DNA from: Chloroflexota bacterium
GTDB taxonomy: Bacteria > Chloroflexota > UBA11872 > VXOZ01
Assembly: GCA_958295775.1 (NCBI GenBank)
Contig: CATQHC010000008.1
Span: forward strand, 178,711-242,710
Direction of reading: 5' to 3'
DNA length: 64,000 bases
Every line of letters starts with the position of its first letter. Position 1 is the stretch's first letter. Below the pieces are notes generated by a model, which had not been told where the DNA came from, searched no databases, and saw nothing but the letters and a program-made list of their open reading frames with translations. The translations under genes were made by a program, and so were the position numbers. Shown piece after piece: positions 51,794 through 61,616 of the stretch.

Positions 51794-53302
51794 ATGAGTA
51801 AGCAACCGAACATCTTGTTAATCATGTCCGACCAGCAGCAATATGCGACTGCCGGCCCGGCGGCGGACGGGTGGTCGCCTAACTTGGACCGGCTGGCACG
51901 GGAAGGCGTCTGGTTCCGGCGCGGCTACACCGTCACCACGCCGTGCGCGCCGGCGCGCGCCTCCATTGCCACGGCGGTCTATCCCCACGCGCATCACGTG
52001 CTCAACAACTGCCACGTGCCCTATGCGGTGAGCCGCGAAATCCGCGATGGCGTACCTTCTTGGGGGCCGCTCCTGAGCGCGGCGGGCTATCGTATGCGCT
52101 ACGCCGGCAAGGCGCACATTGGGTGGGAACGCGGTCCGGTGGAATACGGCTTCGATACGGAAGAACGTGAATTCGACAAGGCCGCGTACCTAAGAGACCA
52201 CCACCTCCGCACCGAGCAGCAGGGCGGTGTGGCAAAGCCGAGTGCAGGGAGCGGGCCGCGGCCGGGTACGTGGGGCTTCCACGATGCTGCCGGAATTTAC
52301 TGGCTCCACTATGGCGTGGAAGAAGGGCCGCCGGAGGCTTCGACCACGGCAATGCAGGCGGAGGCGGGCTTACAACAGTTGCGCGCCCTCGCCGACGAGA
52401 ATAGCGAACAGCCCTGGCACCTCTGGATGAATTTCACCGGCCCGCACAATCCCTACGTGGTGCCCAAAGAGTATGCCGACCGCTTCGACTGGCGCGACGT
52501 GCCGGTGCCGCCGAGCTTTTACACGGATGCCGCGGCCAAGCCCGCCTACGTGCGCCGGGCGCGCGCGACGTGGTTTCGCGAGATCGATGAGGAGCACACG
52601 CGCAAGTCTAACGCGCACTACCAAGCCTATAGCTCCCTGATCGACCACTACGTCGGCACGATACTGGAATTTCTAGATGAATCGGGCCAAGCCGACAACA
52701 CGGTAGTGGTTTATACCTCAGACCATGGCGACATGATGGGCGCGCACGGCTTGTGGTTCAAAGACATCTGGCCCTACGAGGAGACCCACCGCATGCCGTA
52801 CATTATGCGCTGGCCCGCAGGGTTTGCGGCGGGTCAGGTGTGCGATGACTACGTGCGCACCCTCGACCTGGGGCCGACCTTTCTCGATCTGGCCGGGGCG
52901 GATCCCCTGGATGGCGCGCATGGCATATCGCTTGTGCCGCTGCTTACCGGCCAAGATGGGGCCGCCGACCGTCCGGAACACCGTGAGCTTTTCATGCAAG
53001 ACCACGGCAACATTTTCTACTTCATGAATCGCACCATCTGCGACGGTCGTTACAAGTTTGTCTTCAATGGGTTCGACTACGACGAACTCTACGACCTGCA
53101 GGAAGACCCGCACGAAATGCAGAACCTCGCGGAAAATCCGCATTGCGCCGACGTGCGCGAGCGGCTGCAGGACCGCCTGTGGGACTGGATGCTGCAACTG
53201 GAAGACCCCTACGCCGGCAGGCAGTACGCCGCCAACGTCATCCTGGGCCGCAGCGAGCCGCCGCCACTGCGCAGAGACCCTTCCCCGCGCAAATTGCTCT
53301 AG
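51794..53302 (+). CDS. Sulfatase (formylglycine-dependent arylsulfatase family)
   Basis: 502 residues from ATG 51794 (AAAGGTGGAC upstream). Alkaline-phosphatase-fold hydrolase with the canonical active-site motif C51-A-P-A-R55 where the cysteine is turned into formylglycine. Metal ligands are D13 in MSDQQQY and YTSDHGDMMGAHG in the middle. A C-terminal YDLQEDPHEMQNLAENP block is the family's usual end. No signal peptide is present, so it is cytosolic, or the family's small substrates enter the cell. It hydrolyses sulfate esters; the substrate is unknown. It contrasts with the Thr-bearing homologue at 21682. No sulfatase-maturing enzyme gene is nearby. Confidence 0.92.
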   Translation: MSKQPNILLIMSDQQQYATAGPAADGWSPNLDRLAREGVWFRRGYTVTTPCAPARASIATAVYPHAHHVLNNCHVPYAVSREIRDGVPSWGPLLSAAGYRMRYAGKAHIGWERGPVEYGFDTEEREFDKAAYLRDHHLRTEQQGGVAKPSAGSGPRPGTWGFHDAAGIYWLHYGVEEGPPEASTTAMQAEAGLQQLRALADENSEQPWHLWMNFTGPHNPYVVPKEYADRFDWRDVPVPPSFYTDAAAKPAYVRRARATWFREIDEEHTRKSNAHYQAYSSLIDHYVGTILEFLDESGQADNTVVVYTSDHGDMMGAHGLWFKDIWPYEETHRMPYIMRWPAGFAAGQVCDDYVRTLDLGPTFLDLAGADPLDGAHGISLVPLLTGQDGAADRPEHRELFMQDHGNIFYFMNRTICDGRYKFVFNGFDYDELYDLQEDPHEMQNLAENPHCADVRERLQDRLWDWMLQLEDPYAGRQYAANVILGRSEPPPLRRDPSPRKLL

Positions 53303-53382
53303 GGAAACCTGCCTCTACTCGCAAAGTTGGGGGCTTCCAGTCCGACGCGCAGCTTCCGCCAGTGGTCCTAGACTTCTCCCTC

Positions 53383-53765
53383 TCCCGCCGGAGACCTTTG
53401 CATAACCCCACCTTCAGGCAGGGGCACTCCCTCTCCCTGGGGAGAGGGTTGGGGTGAGGGGGTCTCTTGGACGTAATGGCCATACAAAGTGTGCGGTGTC
53501 AAGATGTACCATCTAGAAATAGGCATGAATATGTAGCGAATGCAGAAGATTCACCCTCACCCTAGCCCTCTCCCGTCGAGGGAGAGGGAACTCTCTCGCT
53601 TCCGCTAGGGTTACGCAAGGGTCTCCAAGGGGAGATGGCCGGGGTGAGGGGATTTCTTGCCGCACCGTTCCAATCCACTAAAATCACCAACCTCGATAGC
53701 AACACAACGGTCAATAGATTGCGACAATCGCGGAATCACCCTCGCCCACTCCCTCTCCCGTCACA
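53383..53765. repeat. Cluster of dispersed GAGAGGG palindromes
   Basis: Copies at 53427-53461 (with GGAGACCTTTGCATAAC just before), 53551-53589, 53611-53651 (degenerate) and 53736-53760, in both orientations. The whole 548-base gap between the sulfatase and amidotransferase genes is little else than these units, which suggests it grew by repeated insertion. Confidence 0.85.
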
Positions 53766-53850
53766 GCCGAGGGGATCCTCCCGCTTCGGTGAGGTCTAAG
53801 CAGATGTCTACAAATTAAGTTCTCTGTGGTTCCTCAATCTGAGTAAGATC

Positions 53851-54606
53851 ATGAAGCAAGCATTGATCATTCGCCATGCCGAGCCGGAGACCCTGGCCGC
53901 CAACTTTACCGGCGTGCTGAAGCAGCACGGTTTCAAACTCGAACCCCTAAACGTCTTCGAGTCCGCCCCAGCCTGCGACCGCTTTGCGCCGCCACCATTG
54001 GAGCAGGTGGCCCTCATAGTGGCGTTGGGCGGCCCGCAGTCGGCAAACGACGACTATCCGGCAATCCACCGAGAGCGCGAATATCTGGGCCGGGCATTGG
54101 CCTTGGGCACGCCGGTGCTGGGCATCTGCCTGGGGGCTCAGATTATGGCCATGGCCTTGGGTGGCACCGTGGAGCCTACGGGCGGCTTTCAGTTCGGGCT
54201 GCGCAAGCTGTACGTGACGGCCGCCGGCGACGCTGACCCGGTCTTCAGCAAGCTCACAATTCCCCTGGCGCCAACCCTGCACGGGGAGTGTTTCTCCATT
54301 CCCAAAGGGGCCACCCGGCTGGCGGAAGGTTTCATGCTCTGTCGCGACGGGAGCTACCGCAAGATCAATATGGCGTTCCGCTACGGTAACTCCTATGGAT
54401 TTCAGTTCGAACCGCAACTCACCCTGGAGGAGTTGCAGACGTGGAACCGGGAACTGTCCGGCGACTACAATCTGATGGGAGACCGTTTTGACCCCAATGA
54501 GGAAGCAGCCCGCAACCTACGGGAGTTTGCCCGCTACGAACCCCACTACCGGGAGCAAATGAGCAACCTGCTGACGTCCTTCCTGCGCAACGCGGGTCTG
54601 GCCTAG
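53851..54606 (+). CDS. Class I glutamine-amidotransferase-like protein with altered triad
   Basis: 251 residues. The glutaminase nucleophile is intact in GICLGAQ (Cys at about 92), but the His-x-Glu element that normally reads FHPE is F-E-P-Q in YGFQFEPQLTLEE (codons TTC GAA CCG CAA). The histidine is thus missing and the catalytic Glu is Gln. HGECFSIP is kept. Orphan class I amidotransferases such as YfeJ-like proteins act on gamma-glutamyl or related substrates; the loss of His makes ordinary glutaminase activity doubtful. A weak ribosome site precedes ATG 53851. Confidence 0.82.
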   Translation: MKQALIIRHAEPETLAANFTGVLKQHGFKLEPLNVFESAPACDRFAPPPLEQVALIVALGGPQSANDDYPAIHREREYLGRALALGTPVLGICLGAQIMAMALGGTVEPTGGFQFGLRKLYVTAAGDADPVFSKLTIPLAPTLHGECFSIPKGATRLAEGFMLCRDGSYRKINMAFRYGNSYGFQFEPQLTLEELQTWNRELSGDYNLMGDRFDPNEEAARNLREFARYEPHYREQMSNLLTSFLRNAGLA

Positions 54607-54853
54607 CGGCCGGAACCACCTCGAGCCTCCCGCAAGGTGACCTAGTTATAGCCCTCGTGGCGCTTAGACCTGCAAGATAAATCTCGCCGCAACTTCAGCG
54701 GGTACTTTGTCTCCTGCTCCGTCTTGGCGTATGCTCATGCTGTAAGCGGAATAGCAGCTTGCGGCTGCACATTGTGTAGAGGTTGTTCTACTTGCGGCGT
54801 TACTGACCGCGCAGCCGCTGACTCTTAACACTTACTGGTGGGAGCCGTCCCGC

Positions 54854-55528
54854 ATGTACGATTATCTTCGGCATCGCATTCAGCTTGAATATTCAGCAGC
54901 GTGGCGTGTGGCCGTGAGCGGCCTGCTCGCGGGTCTTGCGCTGCCGGTCGTGCTCTGGCTGGGGGCTTGGCTCCTCAGCCGTTGGGTATCGTCCATCACT
55001 GCCGAGCTTCTTTGGCTTGGTTGCGGCGCCGTGCTCTATCTGGGAGCGGCGGGCGCATTGGCCGCTTTTGCCAATCAGCGCGTCAGTCGGCGCAACGATT
55101 TTGGCCTGGTTGCGGGAGCGGTAGTGCTCCTGTTGTTTTGCCTGCCGCCCGTCTTGCTCATCGTGCAGAGCTTGACCGGCGGCGGGACCGAACTCAGCGA
55201 GTTTCTCCGCGGCGCCTTTACTTTCGCGGCACTGCAGCAGGCGCTCATACCCACGCTCTTTGGCGGATTGGTACTGACCACAGCGTGGGCGGCAGCGCTC
55301 GTGCCCTGTGTTGCGTGGCTGGGCGACGCCGATTGGCAGGCAATCATGGACCGCATGGTGAATGAGACGTACCATCGAGACTGGATAGCGTACAATCAAA
55401 ACTTCATCGACCAGAAGAAGATTGCCTATTACTTGAAGACCGGGCAGCACGACAAAGCCGCCGAGCTTGAAGCTGAAGCCGCCAAGCGCGTCCAGCACAT
55501 GCCGCCGCGGGGAACAGCCGATGGTTGA
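54854..55528 (+). CDS. Hypothetical membrane protein
   Basis: 224 residues, four to five helices (about 20-42, 52-72, 84-106, 120-160) and a soluble C-terminus with YNQNFIDQKKIAYYLKTGQHDKAAELEAEAA, which resembles a short TPR-like helix pair. Its stop overlaps the PAP2 gene start by 8 bases, so the two are co-translated. That suggests a joint role in membrane-lipid or polyprenol metabolism. No family recognised. Confidence 0.7.
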   Translation: MYDYLRHRIQLEYSAAWRVAVSGLLAGLALPVVLWLGAWLLSRWVSSITAELLWLGCGAVLYLGAAGALAAFANQRVSRRNDFGLVAGAVVLLLFCLPPVLLIVQSLTGGGTELSEFLRGAFTFAALQQALIPTLFGGLVLTTAWAAALVPCVAWLGDADWQAIMDRMVNETYHRDWIAYNQNFIDQKKIAYYLKTGQHDKAAELEAEAAKRVQHMPPRGTADG

Positions 55529-56186
55529 CCCAGTGCGAAAATGGCTGCAGCGCTTCGTCCGGGTGCGTTCCTGGCGCCCTGAACTCTTGCTCTTTGGAGT
55601 TGCGCTCGTCCTGAGCGTCGCGGCGCGCCAGGCAGAACCGTTCCCGCTCGATGTTCCCCTGGGCGAGGCTGTCCAATCCTGGCAACTTCCGCTCTTGGAT
55701 CCGGTATTGCGCGGAGTCAGCGCGATAGGCTGGTTCCGCGTGGCAGCGCCAACCACCATCGCTGTAGTAATCTTGCTCGCCATAATTAAATTGCGCGCGC
55801 AGGCGTTCGCGCTCGCCGCCGCGACGCTCACCGGACACCTTTTCAACCAGATGCTAAAGGCGCTGTTAGAACGCCCGCGACCGGAAATGGCGGCGGACCA
55901 AATGGCCGCCCTGGGTGTGGACACCTTTGCCTTTCCCAGCGGTCACGCGCAATCATTCACAATCTTCTACGGCTTTCTCGCCTATCTGATCTGGCAGCAT
56001 GTCCGCCGGCCCTGGCTGCGGCGACTTGGAATGGCCGTCATGCTAGCGATGATTGTGCTCGTCGGCATTTCCCGCGTGTACCTGGGTGTGCACTGGCCGA
56101 GCGACGTGGTGGGAGCGTACATTGTAGGAGTCTTGTGGCTCTTGCTCTGGACGCGAGCGCTGCGCGCTTGGCGTGAAGCGAAGTGA
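55521..56186 (+). CDS. PAP2 family phosphatase
   Basis: 221 residues from ATG 55521. The three phosphatase motifs are complete: KALLERPRP (K-x6-RP), FPSGHAQS (PSGH) and SRVYLGVHWPSD (SR-x5-H-x3-D). They are placed between about six membrane helices, as in lipid phosphatases of the PAP2 superfamily. Members remove phosphate from undecaprenyl pyrophosphate, phosphatidate or phosphatidylglycerol phosphate. The active site would face the outside. It is coupled by an 8-base overlap to the membrane protein upstream. Confidence 0.9.
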   Translation: MVDPVRKWLQRFVRVRSWRPELLLFGVALVLSVAARQAEPFPLDVPLGEAVQSWQLPLLDPVLRGVSAIGWFRVAAPTTIAVVILLAIIKLRAQAFALAAATLTGHLFNQMLKALLERPRPEMAADQMAALGVDTFAFPSGHAQSFTIFYGFLAYLIWQHVRRPWLRRLGMAVMLAMIVLVGISRVYLGVHWPSDVVGAYIVGVLWLLLWTRALRAWREAK

Positions 56187-56596
56187 AAGCACCGCTCGCC
56201 GACTTGGGAATCGCGCACGCGTTCAGCTGCCGCAACGCAACCCAATGGAAATTTTGCGGTTGCCCACTGTTTTGACTTGTAGACCGCGAACCGAGTGGCT
56301 AGAATAGTCTGGGTGGACTTTGTGTCTACTTTCACACGGCAAGTTCGATAGGTGTAAGAGAGTTCGCTGCTAATCCGAAAGTCCTTCGCGGAAGATCGAG
56401 CATGCAGGCCCAGACCTCTTACGATTTACAGCGTCTACATGGGAGAGTTTTGCACTAATGGCTAGGGCATGCCAGCGCTGCACTGGGGTTCGGCGCTCAA
56501 TTATCCGGGGTCTTTGCACCGTGAGCGTAGATGCGGCCTCCGGCGCACCGAAAGCCGGGAACTGGAACTCGGAACGCCGTAAGGAGGCAGCGTAGC
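56187..56596. other. Spacer before the cytochrome oxidase operon
   Basis: A possible promoter, TTGTAG (56277-56282), 17 bases, TAGAAT (56300-56305), lies about 290 bases before coxB. The -35 is weak. No operator, repeat or gene was recognised. Confidence 0.35.
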
Positions 56597-57637
56597 ATGC
56601 AGCCGACAAAGCGCGCGCCGGGTTGGTGGCATTCACGGCCGGTCATACTTGCTGTCCTCGGCGCCCTCGCCGTTGCCGTTCTTGCCGGTTGCGGGGCGGT
56701 AGACACGCCACAGACGACCCTTTTCCCCCGTTCGGACAATAATCAGGTCATCAACGATCTCTACGCTCCCTTGACCTGGCTCGCAATCGTCATCTTCGTG
56801 CTGGTGCAGGGCTTACTCCTCTACTCTGTCTTTCGTTTTCGGGCACGCCGGGGCGACGACAGCATTCCGCCTCAAATCCATGGCAATACGCGCCTAGAAA
56901 TCGCCTGGACGCTTGCGCCGTCCATCGTGGTCGTAATCATGTTGCTGCTCACATACCAAGCGATGGCAAAGATCGAAGCAGATCCGCCGCCGGACGCCTT
57001 GCACGTCCGCGTAGTCGGTCACCAATGGTGGTGGGAAGTGCACTATCCCGATCTTGACGTGGTTACCGCCAATGAAATTCACATTCCGATTGACCGACCG
57101 GTGTACTTCGAGCTTGAGTCTGACGACGTCATTCACTCGTTTTGGGTGCCGCGCCTGATGGGTAAGCGCGACTTGATGCCGGGGTCCACGAACACTATCT
57201 GGTTCACGCCACAGGAAGAAGGCCTTTTTGCCGGGCACTGCGCCGAATACTGCGGTACCGCCCACGCGCAAATGCGCTTTCATGTGGTCGTGGAATCCGA
57301 AATAGCCTTTGACAACTGGGTTGAAAAACAACGGCAGCCGGCCGAGGAAATGACCGGCGACGCTGCGCTCGGCGCGGAACTCTTCGTGAGTCGCGCCTGT
57401 GTGACCTGTCATACTATTCGCGGCACCGATGCCATCGGCACCATCGGCCCGGACATTACCCACGTGGGTAGCCGTGTGTACATCGCCGGCGGCATCCTGG
57501 AGAATAGCCCGGAGAATGTGACACTCTGGCTGAGCGATCCTCAAGGCGTGAAGCCGGGCAATGAGATGATACTACCGCTCCCCTTGAGCAGTGAGGATAT
57601 TCGCCTGCTCACCGAGTATGTGAGGGCCCTCAAATAA
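56597..57637 (+). CDS. coxB: Cytochrome c oxidase subunit II with fused cytochrome c (caa3 type)
   Basis: 346 residues from ATG 56597 (AAGGAGG at 9 bases). Signal anchor with lipobox LAGC at about 27-32, then two membrane helices and the CuA cupredoxin domain: GHQWWWEVHYPD, DVIHSFWVPRLMGKRD and the copper loop GHCAEYCGTAHAQMRF. The C-terminal cytochrome c has CVTCH near 276-280 and a Met axial ligand in GNEMILPLP, making this a caa3-type subunit. It takes electrons from cytochrome c and passes them to subunit I. First gene of the coxB-A-C-D-ctaG run. Confidence 0.95.
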   Translation: MQPTKRAPGWWHSRPVILAVLGALAVAVLAGCGAVDTPQTTLFPRSDNNQVINDLYAPLTWLAIVIFVLVQGLLLYSVFRFRARRGDDSIPPQIHGNTRLEIAWTLAPSIVVVIMLLLTYQAMAKIEADPPPDALHVRVVGHQWWWEVHYPDLDVVTANEIHIPIDRPVYFELESDDVIHSFWVPRLMGKRDLMPGSTNTIWFTPQEEGLFAGHCAEYCGTAHAQMRFHVVVESEIAFDNWVEKQRQPAEEMTGDAALGAELFVSRACVTCHTIRGTDAIGTIGPDITHVGSRVYIAGGILENSPENVTLWLSDPQGVKPGNEMILPLPLSSEDIRLLTEYVRALK

Positions 57638-57751
57638 TCCGGGAAAGTATGTGAAAATGGTCACAAACATTGTATCGTTGAGTTGGAAGGTATTGGACGG
57701 CAGACCGCTTGTTCGAACCACGGCCACGTCTGTGCAGCGAGGAGTTTCGGC

Positions 57752-59626
57752 ATGGCAACAGTAGCAGACGTACGTACACAGGAACGCGTCTCCACCGGAG
57801 CGGCGATCTGGAGTTGGGTTACTACCATCGACCACAAGCGCATCGGCGTGCTCTATTTCGTCACGTCCCTCATCTACTTCATAGTCGCAGGCTTTGAGGC
57901 GCTGCTTATCCGGCTGCAGCTCGCTACACCGGAGGGACAACTGCTTGATTCCGATACGTACAACCAGCTCTTCACCATGCATGGCACGGCTATGGTCTTC
58001 ATGGTCGCCATGCCCATGGCCGCGGCGTTCTTCAACTTCCTCATACCGTTGATGATTGGCGCGCGCGACGTGGCGTTTCCGCGTCTCAACGCCTTCAGCT
58101 ACTGGACGTTCCTCGGCGGCAGCCTATTGATGCACAGCAGCTTCCTCTTCGGCCAAGCGCCCGACGGCGGCTGGTTTGGCTACGCCAACTTGACATCGAA
58201 AGAGTATTCCCCCGGTCTCAGCATTGACTTCTGGGGGCTGGGCCTGCTGGTGCTCGGTGTCGCGTCGGTCGCGGCTGCGCTGAACTTCATCATTACGATC
58301 ATCAATCTAAGAGCGCCGGGCATGACGCTGATGCGGATGCCCGTATTCGTATGGATGACCTTCGTCACGTCATTTCTGATCATCTTCGCGTTTCCCGCGA
58401 TTACGGCTGCGCTCATTTTCCTTGAATTCGATCGCCTGTTTGGCACGAACTTCTACGAGGTGGCCGAAGGCGGCGACCCCATGCTCTGGCAGCACCTCTT
58501 CTGGGTCTTTGGGCATCCGGAAGTATATATCTTGGTCTTGCCGGGCTTCGGCATCGCCTCTGAAATCCTGCCCACGTTCTCGCGCAAACCGATCTTTGGC
58601 TACAGCGCGATGGTCTTCGCGGCTGTGTCGATTGGCTTCCTGGGCTTTAGCGTGTGGGCGCACCACATGTTCACGACCGGCATGGGAACTATTGCCGATG
58701 CCGCCTTTGCCGGGTCCACCATGCTCATTGCCATTCCCACCGGCATCAAGATGTTCAACTGGGTTGCCACCTGCTTTGGCGGACGCATCAGCTTTACGAC
58801 GCCGATGCTATTTGCCCTCGGCTTTCTGACAACGTTCCTCATTGGCGGCCTAACCGGCCCAATGCTAGCGGCCGTGCCGTTGGACTTGCACTTCCAAGAC
58901 AGCTACTTTGTCGTCGGGCACTTCCACTACGTGCTCTTTGGCGGTCTCATTTTGGCGTTGATGGGTGGGGTCTACTACTGGTTCCCCAAGATCACGGGCC
59001 GCATGATGGACGAAAGAATCGGCAAGTGGCATTTCTGGATCATGTTTGCCGGCATGAACCTCACGTTTTTCCCGATGCACTTTGTGGGCCTCGACGGCAT
59101 GCCCCGCCGCGTCGGTACCTACGCCGCGGGCATGGGCTGGGATTTCTGGAACATGTTCATTACCGTCAGCGCCTTTCTCATCGGCGTGTCGATCTTGGTG
59201 TTTCTCTGGAATTTGGTTGCGAGCTACGTCAAGGGCGTCCCCGCCGGGAACGACCCCTGGGACGCGCGCACGCTGGAGTGGGCGATTCCGAGCCCGCCGC
59301 CCGAGCACAACTTTGATGAAATCCCGCACATCACCCACCGCGACCAGGTGTGGTTCGACAAATACGGTGACGGGCACGGCGACGCGGCGCAGCTCAGAAA
59401 GACCAGCGCAGCCGTGGCCGAACCTGCCGAAGATTCTGACGAAGAACATGAGGTCCACATGCCGGATCCATCGTATTGGCCGCTCTTGGTGAGTGCCGGC
59501 CTAACAATTGCGGCGGCGGGGCTGATGATTCACATCGCCGTGTCAGTTTTCGGTGTAGCCTGGACAATTATTTCAGTCTATGCGTGGTCGCTTGAACCCG
59601 CGTCCACTCCGCCTGAAGAACACTAG
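57752..59626 (+). CDS. coxA: Cytochrome c oxidase subunit I
   Basis: 624 residues from ATG 57752 (GAGGAG upstream). Heme a and CuB ligands are visible: His in TMHGTAMVFM, GHPEVYI (CuB His with the Tyr used in the His-Tyr crosslink), WAHHMFTTG (CuB His pair) and GHFHYVLFGG (heme a and heme a3 His). Twelve canonical helices plus a C-terminal extension that ends in two further helices. It reduces oxygen to water and pumps protons in the plasma membrane. Confidence 0.96.
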   Translation: MATVADVRTQERVSTGAAIWSWVTTIDHKRIGVLYFVTSLIYFIVAGFEALLIRLQLATPEGQLLDSDTYNQLFTMHGTAMVFMVAMPMAAAFFNFLIPLMIGARDVAFPRLNAFSYWTFLGGSLLMHSSFLFGQAPDGGWFGYANLTSKEYSPGLSIDFWGLGLLVLGVASVAAALNFIITIINLRAPGMTLMRMPVFVWMTFVTSFLIIFAFPAITAALIFLEFDRLFGTNFYEVAEGGDPMLWQHLFWVFGHPEVYILVLPGFGIASEILPTFSRKPIFGYSAMVFAAVSIGFLGFSVWAHHMFTTGMGTIADAAFAGSTMLIAIPTGIKMFNWVATCFGGRISFTTPMLFALGFLTTFLIGGLTGPMLAAVPLDLHFQDSYFVVGHFHYVLFGGLILALMGGVYYWFPKITGRMMDERIGKWHFWIMFAGMNLTFFPMHFVGLDGMPRRVGTYAAGMGWDFWNMFITVSAFLIGVSILVFLWNLVASYVKGVPAGNDPWDARTLEWAIPSPPPEHNFDEIPHITHRDQVWFDKYGDGHGDAAQLRKTSAAVAEPAEDSDEEHEVHMPDPSYWPLLVSAGLTIAAAGLMIHIAVSVFGVAWTIISVYAWSLEPASTPPEEH

Positions 59627-59671
59627 CACTTATTCCATATGGAATTAGATGATAACTACGCTTCACTCCTG

Positions 59672-59710
59672 TCCCCTCTCCCCGAGGGAGAGGGCTAGGG
59701 TGAGGGTGAG
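59672..59710. repeat. Dispersed GAGAGGG palindrome inside the cox operon
   Basis: CCCCTCTCCCCGAGGGAGAGGG then CTAGGGTGAGGGTGAGG, between coxA and coxC. Position inside an operon indicates that insertion did not need an operon boundary. Confidence 0.8.
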
Positions 59711-59770
59711 GATGGGAAAAACCAGAATACAGCTAAGCCGATTGACGGCTGGCTTGAGGAGAATCTCTGA

Positions 59771-60403
59771 ATGAGCGATGCAGCAGTTGCCCACGAGGCG
59801 CAGGAAGAGCATCCAACGTCTACAGGCCTGAACCACCGCAAGATCCTCATGTGGGCCTTTCTCGGCTCAGAGTGCATCTTCTTTGGTTCCCTAATCACCA
59901 CGTATCTGGTTTACAGAGGCAAGAGCGTCGTCGGCCCCTATCCCTCTGAGATCCTCAACATTCCGCTGACTTCGATAAGCACTTTTGTACTGCTCATGAG
60001 CAGCTTGGCGATGGTGCTCGCATTGGCCGGCTTCGAAAGGGCTGCAAGCGCCGGCGCAAACGAAGATCGCAAGCGCCGCGAGTTGCAGAAGGGACGCTTT
60101 TGGCTGCTGATGACGGCGGTGCTCGGCACCGGCTTCCTTGGCTTTCAGGCTTACGAATTCATCGAGTTCGTTCACCATGGGTTGGGGCTTACCACCAATC
60201 TCTTTGGCACAACTTTCTTTGTCCTCACCGGCTTTCACGGCACGCACGTGGGCGTCGGCGTCCTCTGGCTGGTTTCAATCCTGGTGCTGAGCTATTTCGG
60301 CAAGGTGAAGCCGCTCGATGTCGAACTGGGCGGCCTGTACTGGCACTTTGTTGATATTGTTTGGATTATCATTTTTACATTGATCTATTTGATCCCGCAT
60401 TGA
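59771..60403 (+). CDS. coxC: Cytochrome c oxidase subunit III
   Basis: 210 residues, five membrane helices, the short form of subunit III found in caa3/ba3-like oxidases that lacks two N-terminal helices. Typical residues: FLGSECIFFGSLITTY in helix 1, QAYEFIEF (lipid/proton Glu) and GFHGTHVGVGVLWL near the middle, and YWHFVDIVWIIIFTLIYL at the end. GAGGAG precedes the ATG. It stabilises subunit I. Confidence 0.94.
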   Translation: MSDAAVAHEAQEEHPTSTGLNHRKILMWAFLGSECIFFGSLITTYLVYRGKSVVGPYPSEILNIPLTSISTFVLLMSSLAMVLALAGFERAASAGANEDRKRRELQKGRFWLLMTAVLGTGFLGFQAYEFIEFVHHGLGLTTNLFGTTFFVLTGFHGTHVGVGVLWLVSILVLSYFGKVKPLDVELGGLYWHFVDIVWIIIFTLIYLIPH

Positions 60404-60438
60404 CTTGATGCGACGCGCACAATTGTGAGGAGGAGAAC

Positions 60439-60744
60439 GTGAGCACGGAAGCTGCCCACACTGATGAGGCCCACGCCACGACCGGACACTATGTCCGCAT
60501 AGCTATCGTCCTGACCGTCCTCACCATCCTGGAAGTCGCCACGTACTACGTGGCCATTCCCTTTGCGCTGCTGGTGCCGTTGTTGCTGGTCCTGGCCGGC
60601 ACGAAGTTTGCCCTCGTCGTCGCGTACTACATGCACTTGCGCTACGACAGCAAGCTGTTCTCGGGCTTCTTCTTCTTTGGCTTTACGATCGAAATTCTCT
60701 TGCTGATCGCGCTCATGGTGCTCTTCGGCATCCGCTCCGGATAA
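60439..60744 (+). CDS. coxD: Cytochrome c oxidase subunit IV (COX4_pro type)
   Basis: 101 residues from GTG 60439 with GGAGGAG upstream. Three membrane helices: IAIVLTVLTILEVATYYV, LLVPLLLVLAGTKFALVVAYYMHL and ILLLIALMVLFG. The KFALVVAYYMHLRYDSKLF block is typical of bacterial oxidase subunit IV. It supports assembly of the complex. Its stop overlaps the ctaG start by one base. Confidence 0.9.
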   Translation: MSTEAAHTDEAHATTGHYVRIAIVLTVLTILEVATYYVAIPFALLVPLLLVLAGTKFALVVAYYMHLRYDSKLFSGFFFFGFTIEILLLIALMVLFGIRSG

Positions 60745-61616
60745 TGGTCGCCGCCCTAACGTCTCTCGCGGTTGGGGCAAGTTGCGGCTTCGTTAGCCTC
60801 TTCTATGCCGTCGGCTTAACGCGCGCGCAGCGCCGGGGCCGCACCACGCCGGCGCTGTGGCGCCGCATCTCGTTCGGCGCGGGTATAGCGCTCCTGCTCG
60901 TCTCCCTCATCGGGCCGGTGGATACGCTCTCCGGTGAGTACTTCACCATGCACATGATCCAGCATCTCTTGCTGGTGCTCATTGTGCCGCCCCTGCTCTT
61001 GCTGGGCGCGCCGGTGGTAATGGTGCTGCGGGGTTTGCCGCCCTACTTGCAACGGCCGGTCTTCGTGACGGTAGCGCGCAATCGCGTCATGCGCCGCATT
61101 ACCCACACGCTGCTGCACTCCCATGTTGCGCTTGGCCTGTTTCTGGCAACTCTCTGGCTCTGGCACGTGCCGCAATTGTATTCGTCGGCCGTCAACGACG
61201 AGCTAGTGCATCTGCTCGAACACACCACGTTCTTCTGGCCCGCTATCTTCTTCTGGTGGAACGTGGTCGATTCGTGGCCGTTTCGCGCACGTCTCTCGGC
61301 GCCGCGCCGCTTGCTCTACATCTTTCTCGCCACGGCGGGGCTCAAGCTCGTAGGTGTCTTGATTACGGTCTCCGGCCAGGTGCTCTACACCGCATACCTG
61401 CTCCCGCGCGACGGTACGGCACTCACCGCGCTCGACGATCAGCGCATTGGCGGACTGATCATGTGGATGGGCGGGGGCCTTTACATGCTGCTGCCTTTGG
61501 CCGTAGTCTTCTTTCGCTGGGCGCAACAGGATGCGGCGGCCACGCCGGCGCCTCCGGCGCGCCAATCGACAGGCGCGGTACCCTCGCCCCCGCGCAACGA
61601 CCGCGAACCGCTCTAG
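60744..61616 (+). CDS. ctaG: CtaG (caa3_CtaG) cytochrome c oxidase assembly factor
   Basis: 290 residues with about seven membrane helices. Family histidines lie in MHMIQHLLLVLIV (about 70-74), LWLWHVPQLYSSA (about 140) and HLLEHTTFFW (about 154-158), in line with caa3_CtaG, which is needed for copper or heme insertion in caa3 oxidase. The start overlaps the coxD stop (TAATG). A proline-rich soluble tail ends the protein. Confidence 0.9.
   Translation: MVAALTSLAVGASCGFVSLFYAVGLTRAQRRGRTTPALWRRISFGAGIALLLVSLIGPVDTLSGEYFTMHMIQHLLLVLIVPPLLLLGAPVVMVLRGLPPYLQRPVFVTVARNRVMRRITHTLLHSHVALGLFLATLWLWHVPQLYSSAVNDELVHLLEHTTFFWPAIFFWWNVVDSWPFRARLSAPRRLLYIFLATAGLKLVGVLITVSGQVLYTAYLLPRDGTALTALDDQRIGGLIMWMGGGLYMLLPLAVVFFRWAQQDAAATPAPPARQSTGAVPSPPRNDREPL

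Noticed and set aside
54893..55924. 343-codon antisense frame over the membrane protein and PAP2 genes
   Set aside because: The plus-strand PAP2 motifs and overlapping starts establish the real genes.
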